Positions 18,020 to 27,924 of a stretch of 36,086 nt of DNA are shown piece after piece. The stretch is from Gammaproteobacteria bacterium (GTDB taxonomy: Bacteria; Pseudomonadota; Gammaproteobacteria; JAGOUN01), in contig JAGOUN010000009.1 in the NCBI GenBank assembly GCA_018061255.1, forward strand, positions 1 to 36,086, given 5' to 3'. The notes under the pieces are model-generated. The model ran no database searches and was not told the origin of the DNA. It was given only the letters and a program-made list of their open reading frames with translations. How positions within the stretch are numbered: position 1 is the stretch's first letter; each line of letters starts with the position of its first letter. Position numbers and translations under genes: made by a program.

Positions 18020-20058
18020 ATTTAAAACATTGGCGTTATGAAGTTGATGCACATAAAGTCGCATGGGCGACTTTTGATAAAGCCGATTTATCGGTAAATA
18101 CCTTAGATTATGCGACGCTTACAGAATTAGCTAGTATTATTGATACGGCGGAATATTCTCCTGAAGTTGTTGGCTTAGTTATCCAGTCGGGTAAAAAATC
18201 AGGGTTTATTGCGGGCGCAGATATTACGCAATTTCAACATTGTAAAAATCCAGAAGAGGGCTTGAAGCTAGTGCTTTATGGTCAAGAGGTTTTTGCTTGT
18301 TTAGAAAAAATGGAAAAGCCAAGTTTAGCTCTGATTGAAGGTGCGTGCATGGGTGGTGGCTTTGAGCTCGCGTTGGCTTGTCGTTATCGTATTGCTTGTG
18401 ATAGCGAGTCAACTTTAATGGGCTTGCCTGAAATTAAATTAGGAATCCATCCGGGTTGGGGCGGATCCATTCGTTTGCCGCGTTTAATTGGTGCTTTTCA
18501 AGCATTGCCTTTAATTTTATCTGGAAAAGGGTTAAGTGCATATCAAGCAAGGGATTTGCATGTTGTTGATTATGTATTGCCAAAACGTGAATGCGAAAAT
18601 GCTGCTCGAGACATTATTTTAAAAGGTCTTGCGCCAGCGTCATTCCAGCATAGACTGGTATCGGGTTTATATAAAATGAGTAATGTGAATGGCTTTCGAA
18701 CGTTCATCGCTAATTTTATGCGCAAGCAAATTGCAAAAAAAACCGTGATGCAACATTATCCAGCATTAGAAGCGCTCATTTCTCAATGGCAAAAACATGG
18801 CGTCAGTGAAGATGCGTATGCTTATGAAGCAGCCTCTTTGGTTTCTCTTTTTCCCACAGAAACTTCACAAAATTTAATTCGCTTGTTTTTTTTACAGACG
18901 CGTATGAAAAGTGGCGCGAAAGCTTCAACACTAATTAATCATGTGCATGTCATTGGCGCAGGCACCATGGGCGGCGACATTGCTGCCTGGTGCGCATTGA
19001 ATGGCATTAAAGTTACCCTGCAAGATCGTGGGGAAAGTTATATCGCTCCTGCGATTCTTCGCGCAAAAACTTTATTTGAGAAAAAATTAAAACTCAAACA
19101 TTTAGTGATGGCGGCCAATGATAGACTTATTCCTGATGTAAAAGGTGACGGAATGCGTCAGGCAGATGTCATTATTGAGGCGATTTATGAAAATCTTGTG
19201 GCGAAGCAAGAAATATTAAAACAAATGGAACAGCATGCAAAGTCAAGCGCTATTTTTGCAACGAATACCTCAAGTATTATGCTCGATGCAATGAATACAG
19301 TACTGAGTGATCCTAGTCGTTTGGTGGGGATTCACTTTTTTAATCCGGTAGCGATGATGCAGTTAGTTGAAGTGGTTTGTGGAGAAAAAACCAGTGATGC
19401 AGTGATTGCTCAAGCGATGACCTTTGTGAAGCAAATAAAACGCTTGCCGTTAAAAGTGAAGAGTCGACCAGGATTTTTAGTCAATCGTATCTTAATGCCT
19501 TATTTGATGGAAAGCGTGAAGCTTGTCGAAGAAGGTGTTCCCATGGAAAAAATCGATCAAGCGGCCGTTCAATTTGGCATGCCGATGGGGCCGATTGAAC
19601 TTGCTGATACAGTGGGATTAGACATTTGTTTATCAGTTGCGAAAGAATTAACAGAACATTTTGGTGGTGAAATACCCAAAGCCTTGCTCGATAAAGTTGA
19701 TCAAAAACAATTAGGAAAAAAGACAGCCAAGGGATTTTATACTTACCATAGGGGAAAGAAACAAACACAGCGTATTGATTGTGTAGTTTCTATTTGTATT
19801 GAAGATATTGCTGATCGATTAATTTATCGCATGCTCAATGAATCCGCGCGATGTTTGTCAGAGGGCATTGTTGAAGATGCCGACATGCTGGACGCGGGCA
19901 TGGTGTTTGGCACAGGTTTCGCGCCATTTCGTGGTGGCCCGATGCAATATATTAAGACCGTAGGTATTGAACGAATACGCGCACGTTTCAAAGCCTTGCA
20001 AGAACAATATGGTAAACGGTTTGAAACTGATGATCACTTCATCAATACAATTTTGTAG
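18016..20058 (+). CDS. fadJ: Beta-oxidation multifunctional enzyme: enoyl-CoA hydratase / 3-hydroxyacyl-CoA dehydrogenase (FadJ type)
   Basis: The 680-residue protein joins two enzymes. The N-terminal crotonase domain has the catalytic glutamates Glu117 (GGGFELAL) and Glu139 (LPEIKLGIHPGWGG), at nearly the same numbers as in E. coli FadB. The 3-hydroxyacyl-CoA dehydrogenase part has the NAD-binding GAGTMG at residues 314-319, ATNTSSI, and catalytic His440 in GIHFFNPV, followed by two C-terminal helical domains. It is somewhat shorter than E. coli FadJ (714). Together with the overlapping thiolase it would form the alpha2beta2 complex. FadJ rather than FadB is chosen from the fadI-first order and the IGAG spacing; the FadB/J distinction is less certain than the function. 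Confidence 0.93.
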   Translation: MNLKHWRYEVDAHKVAWATFDKADLSVNTLDYATLTELASIIDTAEYSPEVVGLVIQSGKKSGFIAGADITQFQHCKNPEEGLKLVLYGQEVFACLEKMEKPSLALIEGACMGGGFELALACRYRIACDSESTLMGLPEIKLGIHPGWGGSIRLPRLIGAFQALPLILSGKGLSAYQARDLHVVDYVLPKRECENAARDIILKGLAPASFQHRLVSGLYKMSNVNGFRTFIANFMRKQIAKKTVMQHYPALEALISQWQKHGVSEDAYAYEAASLVSLFPTETSQNLIRLFFLQTRMKSGAKASTLINHVHVIGAGTMGGDIAAWCALNGIKVTLQDRGESYIAPAILRAKTLFEKKLKLKHLVMAANDRLIPDVKGDGMRQADVIIEAIYENLVAKQEILKQMEQHAKSSAIFATNTSSIMLDAMNTVLSDPSRLVGIHFFNPVAMMQLVEVVCGEKTSDAVIAQAMTFVKQIKRLPLKVKSRPGFLVNRILMPYLMESVKLVEEGVPMEKIDQAAVQFGMPMGPIELADTVGLDICLSVAKELTEHFGGEIPKALLDKVDQKQLGKKTAKGFYTYHRGKKQTQRIDCVVSICIEDIADRLIYRMLNESARCLSEGIVEDADMLDAGMVFGTGFAPFRGGPMQYIKTVGIERIRARFKALQEQYGKRFETDDHFINTIL

Positions 20059-20099
20059 TTGATATTCGAAAATGAACGGCAATATCGAATGTTAACTAC
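20055..20099 (+). terminator. Candidate terminator hairpin of the fad operon
   Basis: Arms 20055-20069 and 20085-20099 pair over 15 positions, two of them as G-U wobbles, around a 15-base loop. The stem overlaps the fadJ stop codon and is followed by GATTTTG, a short T-tract. This is a strong structure with a weak U-run. Confidence 0.5.
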
Positions 20100-20224
20100 G
20101 ATTTTGTCAGTAATATGATAACCCATCGATAAGTATAGGTTAACGTGCATGACGCTTTCTAAAATTAACATCACTGAAATAATTGAAGTTGCCTAAACTG
20201 CGCATAAATCTGCTTGCTATTGCG

Positions 20225-20230
20225 TATAAT
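20225..20230 (+). promoter_or_regulatory. Candidate -10 box for the kinase-like gene
   Basis: A perfect TATAAT lies 25 bases before the first in-frame ATG. No matching -35 hexamer is evident, but the box argues that translation begins downstream of it, not at the TTG at 20214. Confidence 0.35.
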
Positions 20231-20255
20231 ATTATGGATAATTAAAGCACAGTTA

Positions 20256-22502
20256 ATGGTAGCTACATGGTCTAATATGTTCAGACGTTTTTTTGCGCAT
20301 GGTAATCATAGTCGACAGGTTATACCTGTTTTTCTTCCGAAAAACCCGGACGGAAGTCAGGGTGGCTCCTATAATATTCACTCAGATATTCTCAAGGGCG
20401 TTAGATCTTTATTTGACAATATAGGAGGACTAGTCTTAAAACCAGGTATGAAATTCTGTCGTAACTATGCTAAATCAGGCAAAGAACCTCGAAACATACA
20501 GATTAGAGTTTTACAAATACAACCAGAAGGTTCTCCTATCTTTCATCCTTCCATCACCAATGAAGGCCTTGATCTTAAGCATTCTATTTTTATTCACAAA
20601 ACCCCTGAGCAACTCGGATCAAGTCAGGCGACAAATACTCCATTAGCGAATGACGACCACAACCTTGGCGTCTGGTTATTATGTGAGTCTATATCAAACA
20701 ATCACAATCAGATTGGTATAGGACACCGTACCACCCATCGTCATGAGACGGATGATGGTGATGAGCGCTTCGTCAGTAACTGCGTTGTTAAATACATGCT
20801 CTATTTAGGCGCTGTCAGCGATTTTCAAAAACAAAACAGAGAAGTTGTTCAGGATCCTTTTACCAATCCTCAATGGGCTGTTTATAAAAGAAGGGTGAAG
20901 AATTATACTTTCGTTGTAGAAATAAGATCTTCCACAGATGTTGAAGCATGCAGCAAAACGGGGATATATATAAGCGAAAGCGGAGAAGATACGATAATAC
21001 GATGGATGCAAAATAGTAGCCTCCATACCAAGAGTATTAAAACTTCAGATATGAAAAAGAATCCTTCTCTAGCACAATTTTTGAGCAGAGGTGAAAAGTG
21101 GTCAACAAACGGTGAAGTGTTAAAAAAAATAAAATCAATTGCTGGAATTACTGGCGAAAGCGATTTCTCCACCTTTGAAGTGATGCCGTATTTAGGCCCT
21201 TCTCTCTATGACATTGCTGAGGACCCGAAAGTAATGTTGTCTCAAAAAATTGAGATGTGCATCCAATTTTTTGAGCATATTGCATCAGAATACGAGGGCT
21301 ATAAGGGAGAAAATCCTGAGTCTTCAACGCTAGGATTTTATGACATTAAACCTGATAATTTTTCGTTTGATATCCACGGTACAAAAAAATGTGTTCAGAA
21401 CGACACAAAAGCAAAAAACACAGATCCACATACGCGCACTACATACTATACTGCTCCATGGGCATTCGATCGTAAGGGATCACTGAATCAGAAAAAATCT
21501 ATTCCTGCTCGTGATCTTTACGCTATGGGAAAAAGCGTAATAAACATTTTGCAACTGCATCAAAAAAGTCAAAAAAATAGTAAACCCCTTGAACAATTAC
21601 AAATGTCATTTTTAAAAAAAATAGCTGATGATATTATGAGCCACGCAACAGCTGAGCAAAATAATAAGGATTTTGATAATGCAGATTATATAAGAGCAAC
21701 CATTATACCCTCCTTAAAAGATTCTTATGCTTCAGATGACAGTTTATTCAGCTTTGCGGTGAATTATTTAAAAGAAAAAAACATCCTGATGAATGACGAA
21801 AATAAAACAGCGATAGAGGCTGACCCAGAAAAGAAAAATATTTTTACCTGCGCTGTTTTTGGAGCAAAAGCATATCTGGATCAGCATCAAAAGGGAAATG
21901 ATAAAACTACAGGGAAAGATGCGGTAAATGATTTTTTAAAAGCTCTCGTTGATATTAACACCGTCTCTAGTGACGAAAGTACTAAGTATAAAGCATCCGT
22001 TGAAGCTGAAATAGAACAATCCAAAAAGGGTTCGAATCGCTTTTCAAATCGCTCACGGCGTGCAATTTTTAACACGTACTGTCCTACTGAACTTACTATT
22101 TCTCAAAACACTAAAACAGACCATATTCGTGAAGCAACAGAGGCACGCATATGCAACTTAGTTGGGATTAAGGATGATGCTGCTAGCGAGCGATTGGCGG
22201 CTGTTTTGCTTTATCCGAATGATAGCAAAAGTTTACGGTTCAAGGTGCTTGAGAAAGCCATACAGTACTTAGAGTGCAGCGAAGCTGGATGGCTTGGTAA
22301 AAAAGCGGTAAGAGGCTTGATCCACACCTTATCTGAACCTGAGGAAATACAAGATGCATGCATTATTAAAGAGGTAAAATCGACGGTTAACGCTTGTGTA
22401 TTTTTCAAAGGCATTAATAAAACCCGCACAGCATTCTTTGGCGACTTCTTCAAATCAGAAGGCGACGAACAGCAACCACAATCACCAGTCGTTGCCGCAT
22501 AA
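20256..22502 (+). CDS. Protein-kinase-like probable effector
   Basis: From the first in-frame ATG the protein is 748 residues; the ATG at 20277 is an alternative, and a TTG at 20214 would precede the probable -10. Kinase hallmarks lie in the middle. FEVMPYLGPSLYDIAED resembles a hinge. GFYDIKPDNF is a catalytic loop, with its Asp about residue 363 and FYD in place of HRD. TTYYTAPWAF is an APE-like segment and ARDLYAMGKSVINIL fits the DxWSxG helix. A normal DFG is not recognisable between loop and APE; QNDTKAKN is the only candidate. The N-terminal 250 residues and the C-terminal 300 helical residues match nothing I know. Eukaryote-like Ser/Thr kinases are common effectors in Legionellales, so a host-directed role is inferred. 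Activity is uncertain. Confidence 0.65.
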   Translation: MVATWSNMFRRFFAHGNHSRQVIPVFLPKNPDGSQGGSYNIHSDILKGVRSLFDNIGGLVLKPGMKFCRNYAKSGKEPRNIQIRVLQIQPEGSPIFHPSITNEGLDLKHSIFIHKTPEQLGSSQATNTPLANDDHNLGVWLLCESISNNHNQIGIGHRTTHRHETDDGDERFVSNCVVKYMLYLGAVSDFQKQNREVVQDPFTNPQWAVYKRRVKNYTFVVEIRSSTDVEACSKTGIYISESGEDTIIRWMQNSSLHTKSIKTSDMKKNPSLAQFLSRGEKWSTNGEVLKKIKSIAGITGESDFSTFEVMPYLGPSLYDIAEDPKVMLSQKIEMCIQFFEHIASEYEGYKGENPESSTLGFYDIKPDNFSFDIHGTKKCVQNDTKAKNTDPHTRTTYYTAPWAFDRKGSLNQKKSIPARDLYAMGKSVINILQLHQKSQKNSKPLEQLQMSFLKKIADDIMSHATAEQNNKDFDNADYIRATIIPSLKDSYASDDSLFSFAVNYLKEKNILMNDENKTAIEADPEKKNIFTCAVFGAKAYLDQHQKGNDKTTGKDAVNDFLKALVDINTVSSDESTKYKASVEAEIEQSKKGSNRFSNRSRRAIFNTYCPTELTISQNTKTDHIREATEARICNLVGIKDDAASERLAAVLLYPNDSKSLRFKVLEKAIQYLECSEAGWLGKKAVRGLIHTLSEPEEIQDACIIKEVKSTVNACVFFKGINKTRTAFFGDFFKSEGDEQQPQSPVVAA

Positions 22503-22605
22503 TAATGCCGTAAGCGTTCATTAAAAGATGCGCATTAGATTCCCATTTACCCATGGAAAGAATTTTTAGAAACTGTATGCAAAGGGCGAATTATTTTTTA
22601 ATGCG

Positions 22606-23637
22606 TTATTTCACCCACTCTCTTGCCGGCAAAAAATCACTATACAAAGCCGCTTCTGCAGAGCCGGGATCTGGTTGCCATTGATACTGCCATTCGACAG
22701 ACGGTGGTAGTGACATCAAAATGGATTCTGTACGGCCATTAGATTGTAAACCAAATAAAGTGCCACGATCATACAGTAAATTAAATTCGACGTACCGGCC
22801 ACGTCTATAACGCTGAAATTTCTTATGTTGTTCGTTGAAAGTAATGTTTTTTCTTCGTTGCAAAATGGTTTGATACGCTTCTAAATAATGTTCGCCAACG
22901 CTTTGCACGAATGCAAAACATTGTTCAAAGTCCCAATGATTCAGATCATCAAAAAATAATCCGCCAATACCTCTGGCTTCTTGTCGATGTTTTAAATAAA
23001 AATATTCATCACACCATTTTTTATATTTTGGATAAATATCTTTTCCAAACGGATCACAGGCTTTTTTGGCCATTTCATGCCAATAAATACAATCATCCAT
23101 ATTTCCATAGTAGGGCGTGAGATCAAATCCTCCTCCAAACCACCAGGTACATGCTTCAGCTTTCGGCCCACAGCTTTGTTGTACGCTTGTCTCGCTGCTC
23201 ATGTACTCATTTGTACACTCCGCTGCTCGTCTTCGCGTACGCCTAGCTGTGGATTGAAATCTATCGAATGTACTTGCATGTTGCGTTGGGTAAGCGACAA
23301 ATAAACGTAAATTGGCATGTGATGTTGGGATGAATGGATTATCAGGATGAATGACCAGAGAAATACCTAATGCTTGAAAAGAATGATCGGCTAATTCAGG
23401 ACGCTTCGTCGTAGATGCTGCGGGAAGCTTATCGCCAATAATATGTGAAAAATTTACGCCACCTTTTTCAATGATGTTGCCATTTTCGAGGACACGACTT
23501 TGTCCACCGCCACCAGATGGATAAGTCCAGTGATCTTCGTTGAAGTGTTTATGGCTATCTTCTTTTTCCAACATGGTACAAATGCGGTTTTGCAGATCTT
23601 TAAAATAAGCAGAGACTTCATTAATCAAAATGCTCAC
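22606..23637 (-). CDS. hemF: Oxygen-dependent coproporphyrinogen III oxidase with an in-frame insertion
   Basis: HemF oxidatively decarboxylates coproporphyrinogen III to protoporphyrinogen IX in heme synthesis. Core motifs are intact: [57 protein letters not shown] and [17 protein letters not shown]. The protein is 343 residues against 299 in E. coli. Nearly all the excess is a stretch of about 41 residues (roughly 116-159) between the ANLRLFVA strand and WWFGGGFD, rich in Arg and Ser and coinciding with a palindromic DNA element. The GTG start at 23637 matches the family N-terminus and overlaps the upstream efflux-permease gene by 17 bases, so the two are co-transcribed. The frame is unbroken, and the enzyme is probably functional if the loop is surface exposed. 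Confidence 0.93.
   Translation of the reverse strand: MSILINEVSAYFKDLQNRICTMLEKEDSHKHFNEDHWTYPSGGGGQSRVLENGNIIEKGGVNFSHIIGDKLPAASTTKRPELADHSFQALGISLVIHPDNPFIPTSHANLRLFVAYPTQHASTFDRFQSTARRTRRRAAECTNEYMSSETSVQQSCGPKAEACTWWFGGGFDLTPYYGNMDDCIYWHEMAKKACDPFGKDIYPKYKKWCDEYFYLKHRQEARGIGGLFFDDLNHWDFEQCFAFVQSVGEHYLEAYQTILQRRKNITFNEQHKKFQRYRRGRYVEFNLLYDRGTLFGLQSNGRTESILMSLPPSVEWQYQWQPDPGSAEAALYSDFLPAREWVK
23168..23252. repeat. Palindromic element inserted in frame in hemF
   Basis: CCACAGCT (23168-23175) pairs with AGCTGTGG (23245-23252). Inside it GTACGC (23181-23186) pairs with GCGTAC (23235-23240), and TGTAC (23202-23206) with GTACA (23213-23217). The 85-bp nested dyad lies exactly in the hemF segment absent from E. 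coli HemF and codes for residues about 129-157. The arrangement resembles the palindromic elements found in frame within Rickettsia genes, but I do not recognise the sequence as a named family. Confidence 0.7.
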
Positions 23638-26600
23638 CTGCGTGATTTTTGGCTAAAAAGGTGTACATCGTTGGGACTACAAATAAAGTAAATAATGTAC
23701 CGATGATCATTCCAGTAAAGATGACTAAGCCAATATCGAAACGACTGTGTGAACCTGCGCCGTTTGCTAGAAGCAATGGAAGTACGCCAAACACCATCGC
23801 GCACGTAGTCATTAGAATAGGGCGTAGACGTAAGGACGCTGATTTAATAATCGCATCATGAATACTCAATTTTTCTTCGCGCTGAATAATATTCGCAAAT
23901 TCTACCATTAAGATTCCATGTTTACTGATTAAACCAATCAGTGTGACCAGGCCAATGCCAGAATAAATATTGAGAGAAGCAAATCCTAGATTCAGAGGAA
24001 TCAGTGCGCCACAAATCGACATAGGAACACTCACTAAAATAACTAATGGATCGCGCCAAGATTCAAATTTGGCAGCGAGTACCAAATAAATGACGATGAG
24101 TGAAAAGAAAAAAGTCAGTAGCAATGAACTGCCTTCTTGCATTAACTGGCGTGATTCTCCCGCGTAATCGTAAGTCATGTTTTTAGGAAAAGTTTTTGCA
24201 GCTTCTGCGCGTAAAAATTCAAGGCCTTCAGTAATAGTATGGCCGGGCGCCATGACGCCTTCTACTGTAGCCGAGTTCAATTGTTGGAATGTAGTCAGTG
24301 CGTTAGGTTGTACTCCTTGAGTGATTGTAGCAAGGTTTGAAAGAGGGACGCTGGCACCGCTTTTGGTATTAATATAATATTCATTAAGATCGGCAGGGTT
24401 ATAGCGATATTCTTGCTCTACTTGCGGAATGACTTGGTAACTCATGTCTTGCATGCTAAACCAATTTAAATAATTACCGCTTACAAATAGTGATAATAAA
24501 TCGCCGATATCTTGCATCGTTACGCCAACATCAGCAGCGCGATTGCGATCAACTTGTAACGTAATTTGTGGATTGTTATACAGTAAAGTGGCATCAAGAT
24601 ATGCAAATAAACCACTCTGTTGCGCCGCTGTTTTTAATTTTTCTTGTGCATCATATAACTCAGAAAAATCTTGTGTGGTAGTAATTACAAATTGCACCGG
24701 TAATCCGCTATTATTTCCAGGTAAAGAGGGTGGCTCAAAAGCCACTGCTTGTAGTCCTGCTAACGAAGAAAATTGTGGTTGTAATTCTTGTTTAATTTGT
24801 TCCACCGATTTTTTGCGTTCGCTCCATGGTTTCAAAATCAAACCTGATATTCCTGAATTGACGCCAGATATTCCATTAATCATAAAATAATCTTCTGCTT
24901 CAGGAATAGAGGTAAACAGTTGATTGATGGGTTCAGAAAATTTAGTCATGTAATCAAGGTTGGCGTAGTTAGGTCCAGTATACATGACCCATAGAGAGCT
25001 TTGATCTTCGCTCGGTGCTAATTCAGATTGTGCTGTAGTTGCTAGAAAATAACAGCTGCTTAAAATGATAACGGCAAATGTTAAAGTCACTGGACGATAG
25101 TTGAGTACGGCGGTTAATTTATTTTTATACGATTGCCGGAAGCGATCAAATAACTGATCAATATAAATCACAAAGCGCTCGTGCATCACCGATGGAGTAA
25201 GAATTTTGGAGCACATCATGGGCGTTAATGTTAATGCAATGATGCCTGAAATAATCACCGATCCGGCGAGTGTGAATGCGAATTCGGTAAAAAGCTCCCC
25301 GGTCAGTCCGCCCATAAATCCTATGGGTGCATATACAGCAGCAAGAGTAATGGTCATCGAAATAATGGGAGATGCAATTTCACGTGCGCCTAATAATGCG
25401 GAATTTAAAGCGTTTTCACCTTCTTCTATATGCCGATAAACATTTTCAACGACAACAATAGCATCATCTACTACCAATCCGATGGCGAGTACCATGGCCA
25501 GCAGCGTTAATAAATTTAGAGAATAACCCAGTAGCAACATAAAAAAACATACGCCAATAATGGATAAAGGCATGGTGACAACCGGAATGATCACTGCTCT
25601 CACAGAACCCAAAAATGCAAAAATCACTAAAATAACAATGAAGGCTGTAATGGCGATGGTTTGCATCACTTCATGCATGGATTCTTTAATATAGGTTGAA
25701 CTATCGTAAACGATTTTGCTGTCTAGCCCTGTAGGGAAAGACTTTTGCAAGCTGGGCATCATTGCTCTAACCGCTTTGCTCACCACGAGTGGATTGGCTT
25801 CAGGGGTTGTCACGATGCCAATAAATACGGCTTGTTCATGATCAAAAAACACATTGGAGTCATACGATTGAGAGCCCAGTTCTACCTTGGCAATGTCTTT
25901 TAAGCGAATAAATGTGCCATTAATATGGCTAATAACCATATTATTGAAGGCGTTGACGTCGTGTAAGTCAGTATTGGCTTGTAAGTTATAAACGACTAAT
26001 GCGCCCTTGGTTTGACCGGCAGCAGTTTGAAAATTATTTTGTGATAAGGCATCAGTTACTTGTGTAGGCGTAATATTGAATTTTTGCATTTTTTGCGGAT
26101 TTAACCATACACGCATACTAAAAGTTTGGCCGCCCAATATTTCTGCGCGAGTAATGCCATCTAAGCTGACTAAGTTAGGTTGGATGACTCGAGTCAAGTA
26201 ATCCGTAATTTCTTCAGGGCTCATCACTGAGCTGCTGAAACTTAAATACATTAAGTCAAATTGTTGTGCGGAACTGACCGTGATCACCGGTAATTGTGAC
26301 GCGGTAGGCAGTTGATTTTGCACACTATTCGTTTGGGTTAATACTTCAGATAAGGCATCATTGGGATTGTAATTGAGCTTCATGTAAATCGTAATATTAC
26401 TCGATCCTGCCGTGCTTGAAGTGGTCATGTAATCGATACCATTGGCTTGCGAAACCGCTTGCATTAAAGGCGTAGTGATAAAGCTCTGCATTAAAGAAGC
26501 GCTTGCCCCCGGATAACTGGTAGAAACTGTGACCATCGTGCTTTCTGTTTTCGGATATTCACTCAGTGGTAAATTAAAAATAGAATATAGACCGAGTAAT

Positions 26601-26665
26601 AAAATCAGTAAACTGGTGACAGAAGCGAGTACTGGGCGTTTAATAAATATATCGGTGAATCTCAT
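23621..26665 (-). CDS. RND efflux pump inner-membrane permease (HAE1 family, MexF/AcrB-like)
   Basis: The 1014-residue protein has full RND architecture. TM1 is near residues 11-31, followed by a large periplasmic domain, TM2-6 from about 336 and TM7 near 520-540. A second periplasmic domain leads to the last TM block up to about 1005. The proton-relay pair Asp400-Asp401 ([17 protein letters not shown]) corresponds to AcrB D407/D408. The N-terminus [16 protein letters not shown] is typical. It would export drugs or other amphipathic compounds by proton antiport. It begins two bases after the adaptor gene ends and overlaps hemF at its 3' end. No TolC-like outer-membrane partner is in the window. 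Confidence 0.95.
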   Translation of the reverse strand: MRFTDIFIKRPVLASVTSLLILLLGLYSIFNLPLSEYPKTESTMVTVSTSYPGASASLMQSFITTPLMQAVSQANGIDYMTTSSTAGSSNITIYMKLNYNPNDALSEVLTQTNSVQNQLPTASQLPVITVSSAQQFDLMYLSFSSSVMSPEEITDYLTRVIQPNLVSLDGITRAEILGGQTFSMRVWLNPQKMQKFNITPTQVTDALSQNNFQTAAGQTKGALVVYNLQANTDLHDVNAFNNMVISHINGTFIRLKDIAKVELGSQSYDSNVFFDHEQAVFIGIVTTPEANPLVVSKAVRAMMPSLQKSFPTGLDSKIVYDSSTYIKESMHEVMQTIAITAFIVILVIFAFLGSVRAVIIPVVTMPLSIIGVCFFMLLLGYSLNLLTLLAMVLAIGLVVDDAIVVVENVYRHIEEGENALNSALLGAREIASPIISMTITLAAVYAPIGFMGGLTGELFTEFAFTLAGSVIISGIIALTLTPMMCSKILTPSVMHERFVIYIDQLFDRFRQSYKNKLTAVLNYRPVTLTFAVIILSSCYFLATTAQSELAPSEDQSSLWVMYTGPNYANLDYMTKFSEPINQLFTSIPEAEDYFMINGISGVNSGISGLILKPWSERKKSVEQIKQELQPQFSSLAGLQAVAFEPPSLPGNNSGLPVQFVITTTQDFSELYDAQEKLKTAAQQSGLFAYLDATLLYNNPQITLQVDRNRAADVGVTMQDIGDLLSLFVSGNYLNWFSMQDMSYQVIPQVEQEYRYNPADLNEYYINTKSGASVPLSNLATITQGVQPNALTTFQQLNSATVEGVMAPGHTITEGLEFLRAEAAKTFPKNMTYDYAGESRQLMQEGSSLLLTFFFSLIVIYLVLAAKFESWRDPLVILVSVPMSICGALIPLNLGFASLNIYSGIGLVTLIGLISKHGILMVEFANIIQREEKLSIHDAIIKSASLRLRPILMTTCAMVFGVLPLLLANGAGSHSRFDIGLVIFTGMIIGTLFTLFVVPTMYTFLAKNHAGEHFD

Positions 26666-26667
26666 GA

Positions 26668-27765
26668 TTAAGGTTCCACGCTGTTATTAATGGTGACGTG
26701 TGAGCCTTCATTGACTTTAAGTTGCCCAGAACTCACCACCATTTCTCCGCCGGCTAAACCTTTAGTGATTTCCACCATGCCTTTGCGTTCTTCGCCAGTG
26801 GTCACATATTGCAGCGCCAAAACATACATGGGTTTTCCATCAGGAGTGTTGCCTTCAGGTTTTGCAATTAATACTGAATTACCGAATAAATTATAGTTAA
26901 TTGCAGTTTGGGGTACTGTGATGATTGCATCGCGATGTGCAAGTACGACATTGATTTGTGCAAACATACCGGGAAGTAATTTCATGTCATCGTTAGTAAT
27001 GGTCGCTTGCACATTAACATTTCTGGTGTCTGAATTAACTTGCGAATCAATAGCGGTTATTGTGCCGTGATAAATATGCTTAGGATTTGCATCGACAATC
27101 ACTTCTACCGCTTGATCGACATGAATTTTATCAATATCTTGTTGGACAACAGAAAATTGCACATACAGCGGGTCAAGTTGTTGCAGTGAAGCAATCGTTG
27201 TGCCTGGTTGTATATATTGGCCTAAATTAATTTGATTAATCCCGATTTTTCCATCAAAAGGAGCGGGGATATGGAGATAAGAGATTTGGACTTCCACAGA
27301 TTTTATATTGGCACGCGCTTCGTTAAGATTGGCTTCTGTTGTTTCAAGGGCGTTTTTAGAGGCTGCGCCAACTTTAAATAGTTCGTGAGTTTCTGTATGG
27401 TTTTGTTCTGCAAATAAAAGTTGGGCTTGATTACTGGCAAGAGTCGCTTGTAACTGTCTGTCATCTAGGTTAACTAGAATCTCGCCTTTCTTCACCATGC
27501 TACCTGGTTGAAATAAAATAGCACTGACTAGCCCGCTAGCTTGTGTTGTTACATTCACACCATTAATAGCGACAATAGAACCAGTTTCGGCAATAAAAGG
27601 CTTCCAGTTTTCCTTTTTTGCAATCGTAGTCGATACAGTAGAGGTGGTATATTTCATTGCTTGCATGAATTGGTTGATTTTATATTGCTTAAAAAAATAC
27701 CAACCAGCAATAAGGCCAAACAATATTCCGACACTGATCAACATGATAATCATACGCTTGGCCAT
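26668..27765 (-). CDS. RND efflux periplasmic adaptor (membrane fusion protein, HlyD/MexE-type)
   Basis: The ATG at 27765 is chosen because GGAG lies six bases before it and the N-terminus is then MAKRMIIMLISVG, a membrane anchor; an open extension to 27837 is probably untranslated. This gives 365 residues. Order of parts: anchor (about 5-25), barrel-sandwich half (VTTQASGLVSAILFQPGSMVKKGEILVNLDD), an alpha-helical hairpin (LASNQAQLLFAEQNHTETHE and following), the second lipoyl half (IPAPFDGKIGINQINLGQYI), then beta-barrel and membrane-proximal domains. It bridges the permease to an outer-membrane channel. The permease ATG follows two bases after its stop, and a palindrome lies 46-59 bases upstream of its start. 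Confidence 0.93.
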   Translation of the reverse strand: MAKRMIIMLISVGILFGLIAGWYFFKQYKINQFMQAMKYTTSTVSTTIAKKENWKPFIAETGSIVAINGVNVTTQASGLVSAILFQPGSMVKKGEILVNLDDRQLQATLASNQAQLLFAEQNHTETHELFKVGAASKNALETTEANLNEARANIKSVEVQISYLHIPAPFDGKIGINQINLGQYIQPGTTIASLQQLDPLYVQFSVVQQDIDKIHVDQAVEVIVDANPKHIYHGTITAIDSQVNSDTRNVNVQATITNDDMKLLPGMFAQINVVLAHRDAIITVPQTAINYNLFGNSVLIAKPEGNTPDGKPMYVLALQYVTTGEERKGMVEITKGLAGGEMVVSSGQLKVNEGSHVTINNSVEP

Positions 27766-27810
27766 AAAAAACTCCAAAACAAAACTAGATAAGCAAAAGC
27801 GGAAAGCGGC

Positions 27811-27824
27811 GAATGTTAACATTC
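27811..27824. promoter_or_regulatory. 14-bp perfect palindrome upstream of the efflux operon
   Basis: GAATGTTAACATTC is its own reverse complement. It lies just downstream of a TATAGA (minus strand, 27828-27823) that could be a -10 box, so it is a plausible repressor site for the adaptor-permease-hemF operon. The -35 is unclear and no regulator gene is adjacent. Confidence 0.45.
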
Positions 27825-27924
27825 TATAATCTGTCATGCCAGCGTCAACATTGTCAGTGTGAGATACCTGATCAGGCCGCTGTTTGTAAACCCCGTGTTG
27901 ATTGGGCAGCTAGGCTGCTATTTT

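Noticed and set aside
20214-20255. TTG-started extension of the kinase-like protein
   Set aside because: It would overlap a perfect TATAAT at 20225-20230 and has no Shine-Dalgarno, so the ATG at 20256 or 20277 is preferred.
22606-23637. hemF as a pseudogene because of its extra segment
   Set aside because: The frame is unbroken and all catalytic-region motifs are intact on both sides of the insertion.
27766-27837. 24-residue N-terminal extension of the efflux adaptor
   Set aside because: The ATG at 27765 has an ideal GGAG and yields a standard membrane-anchor N-terminus. The extension overlaps the probable promoter and palindrome.
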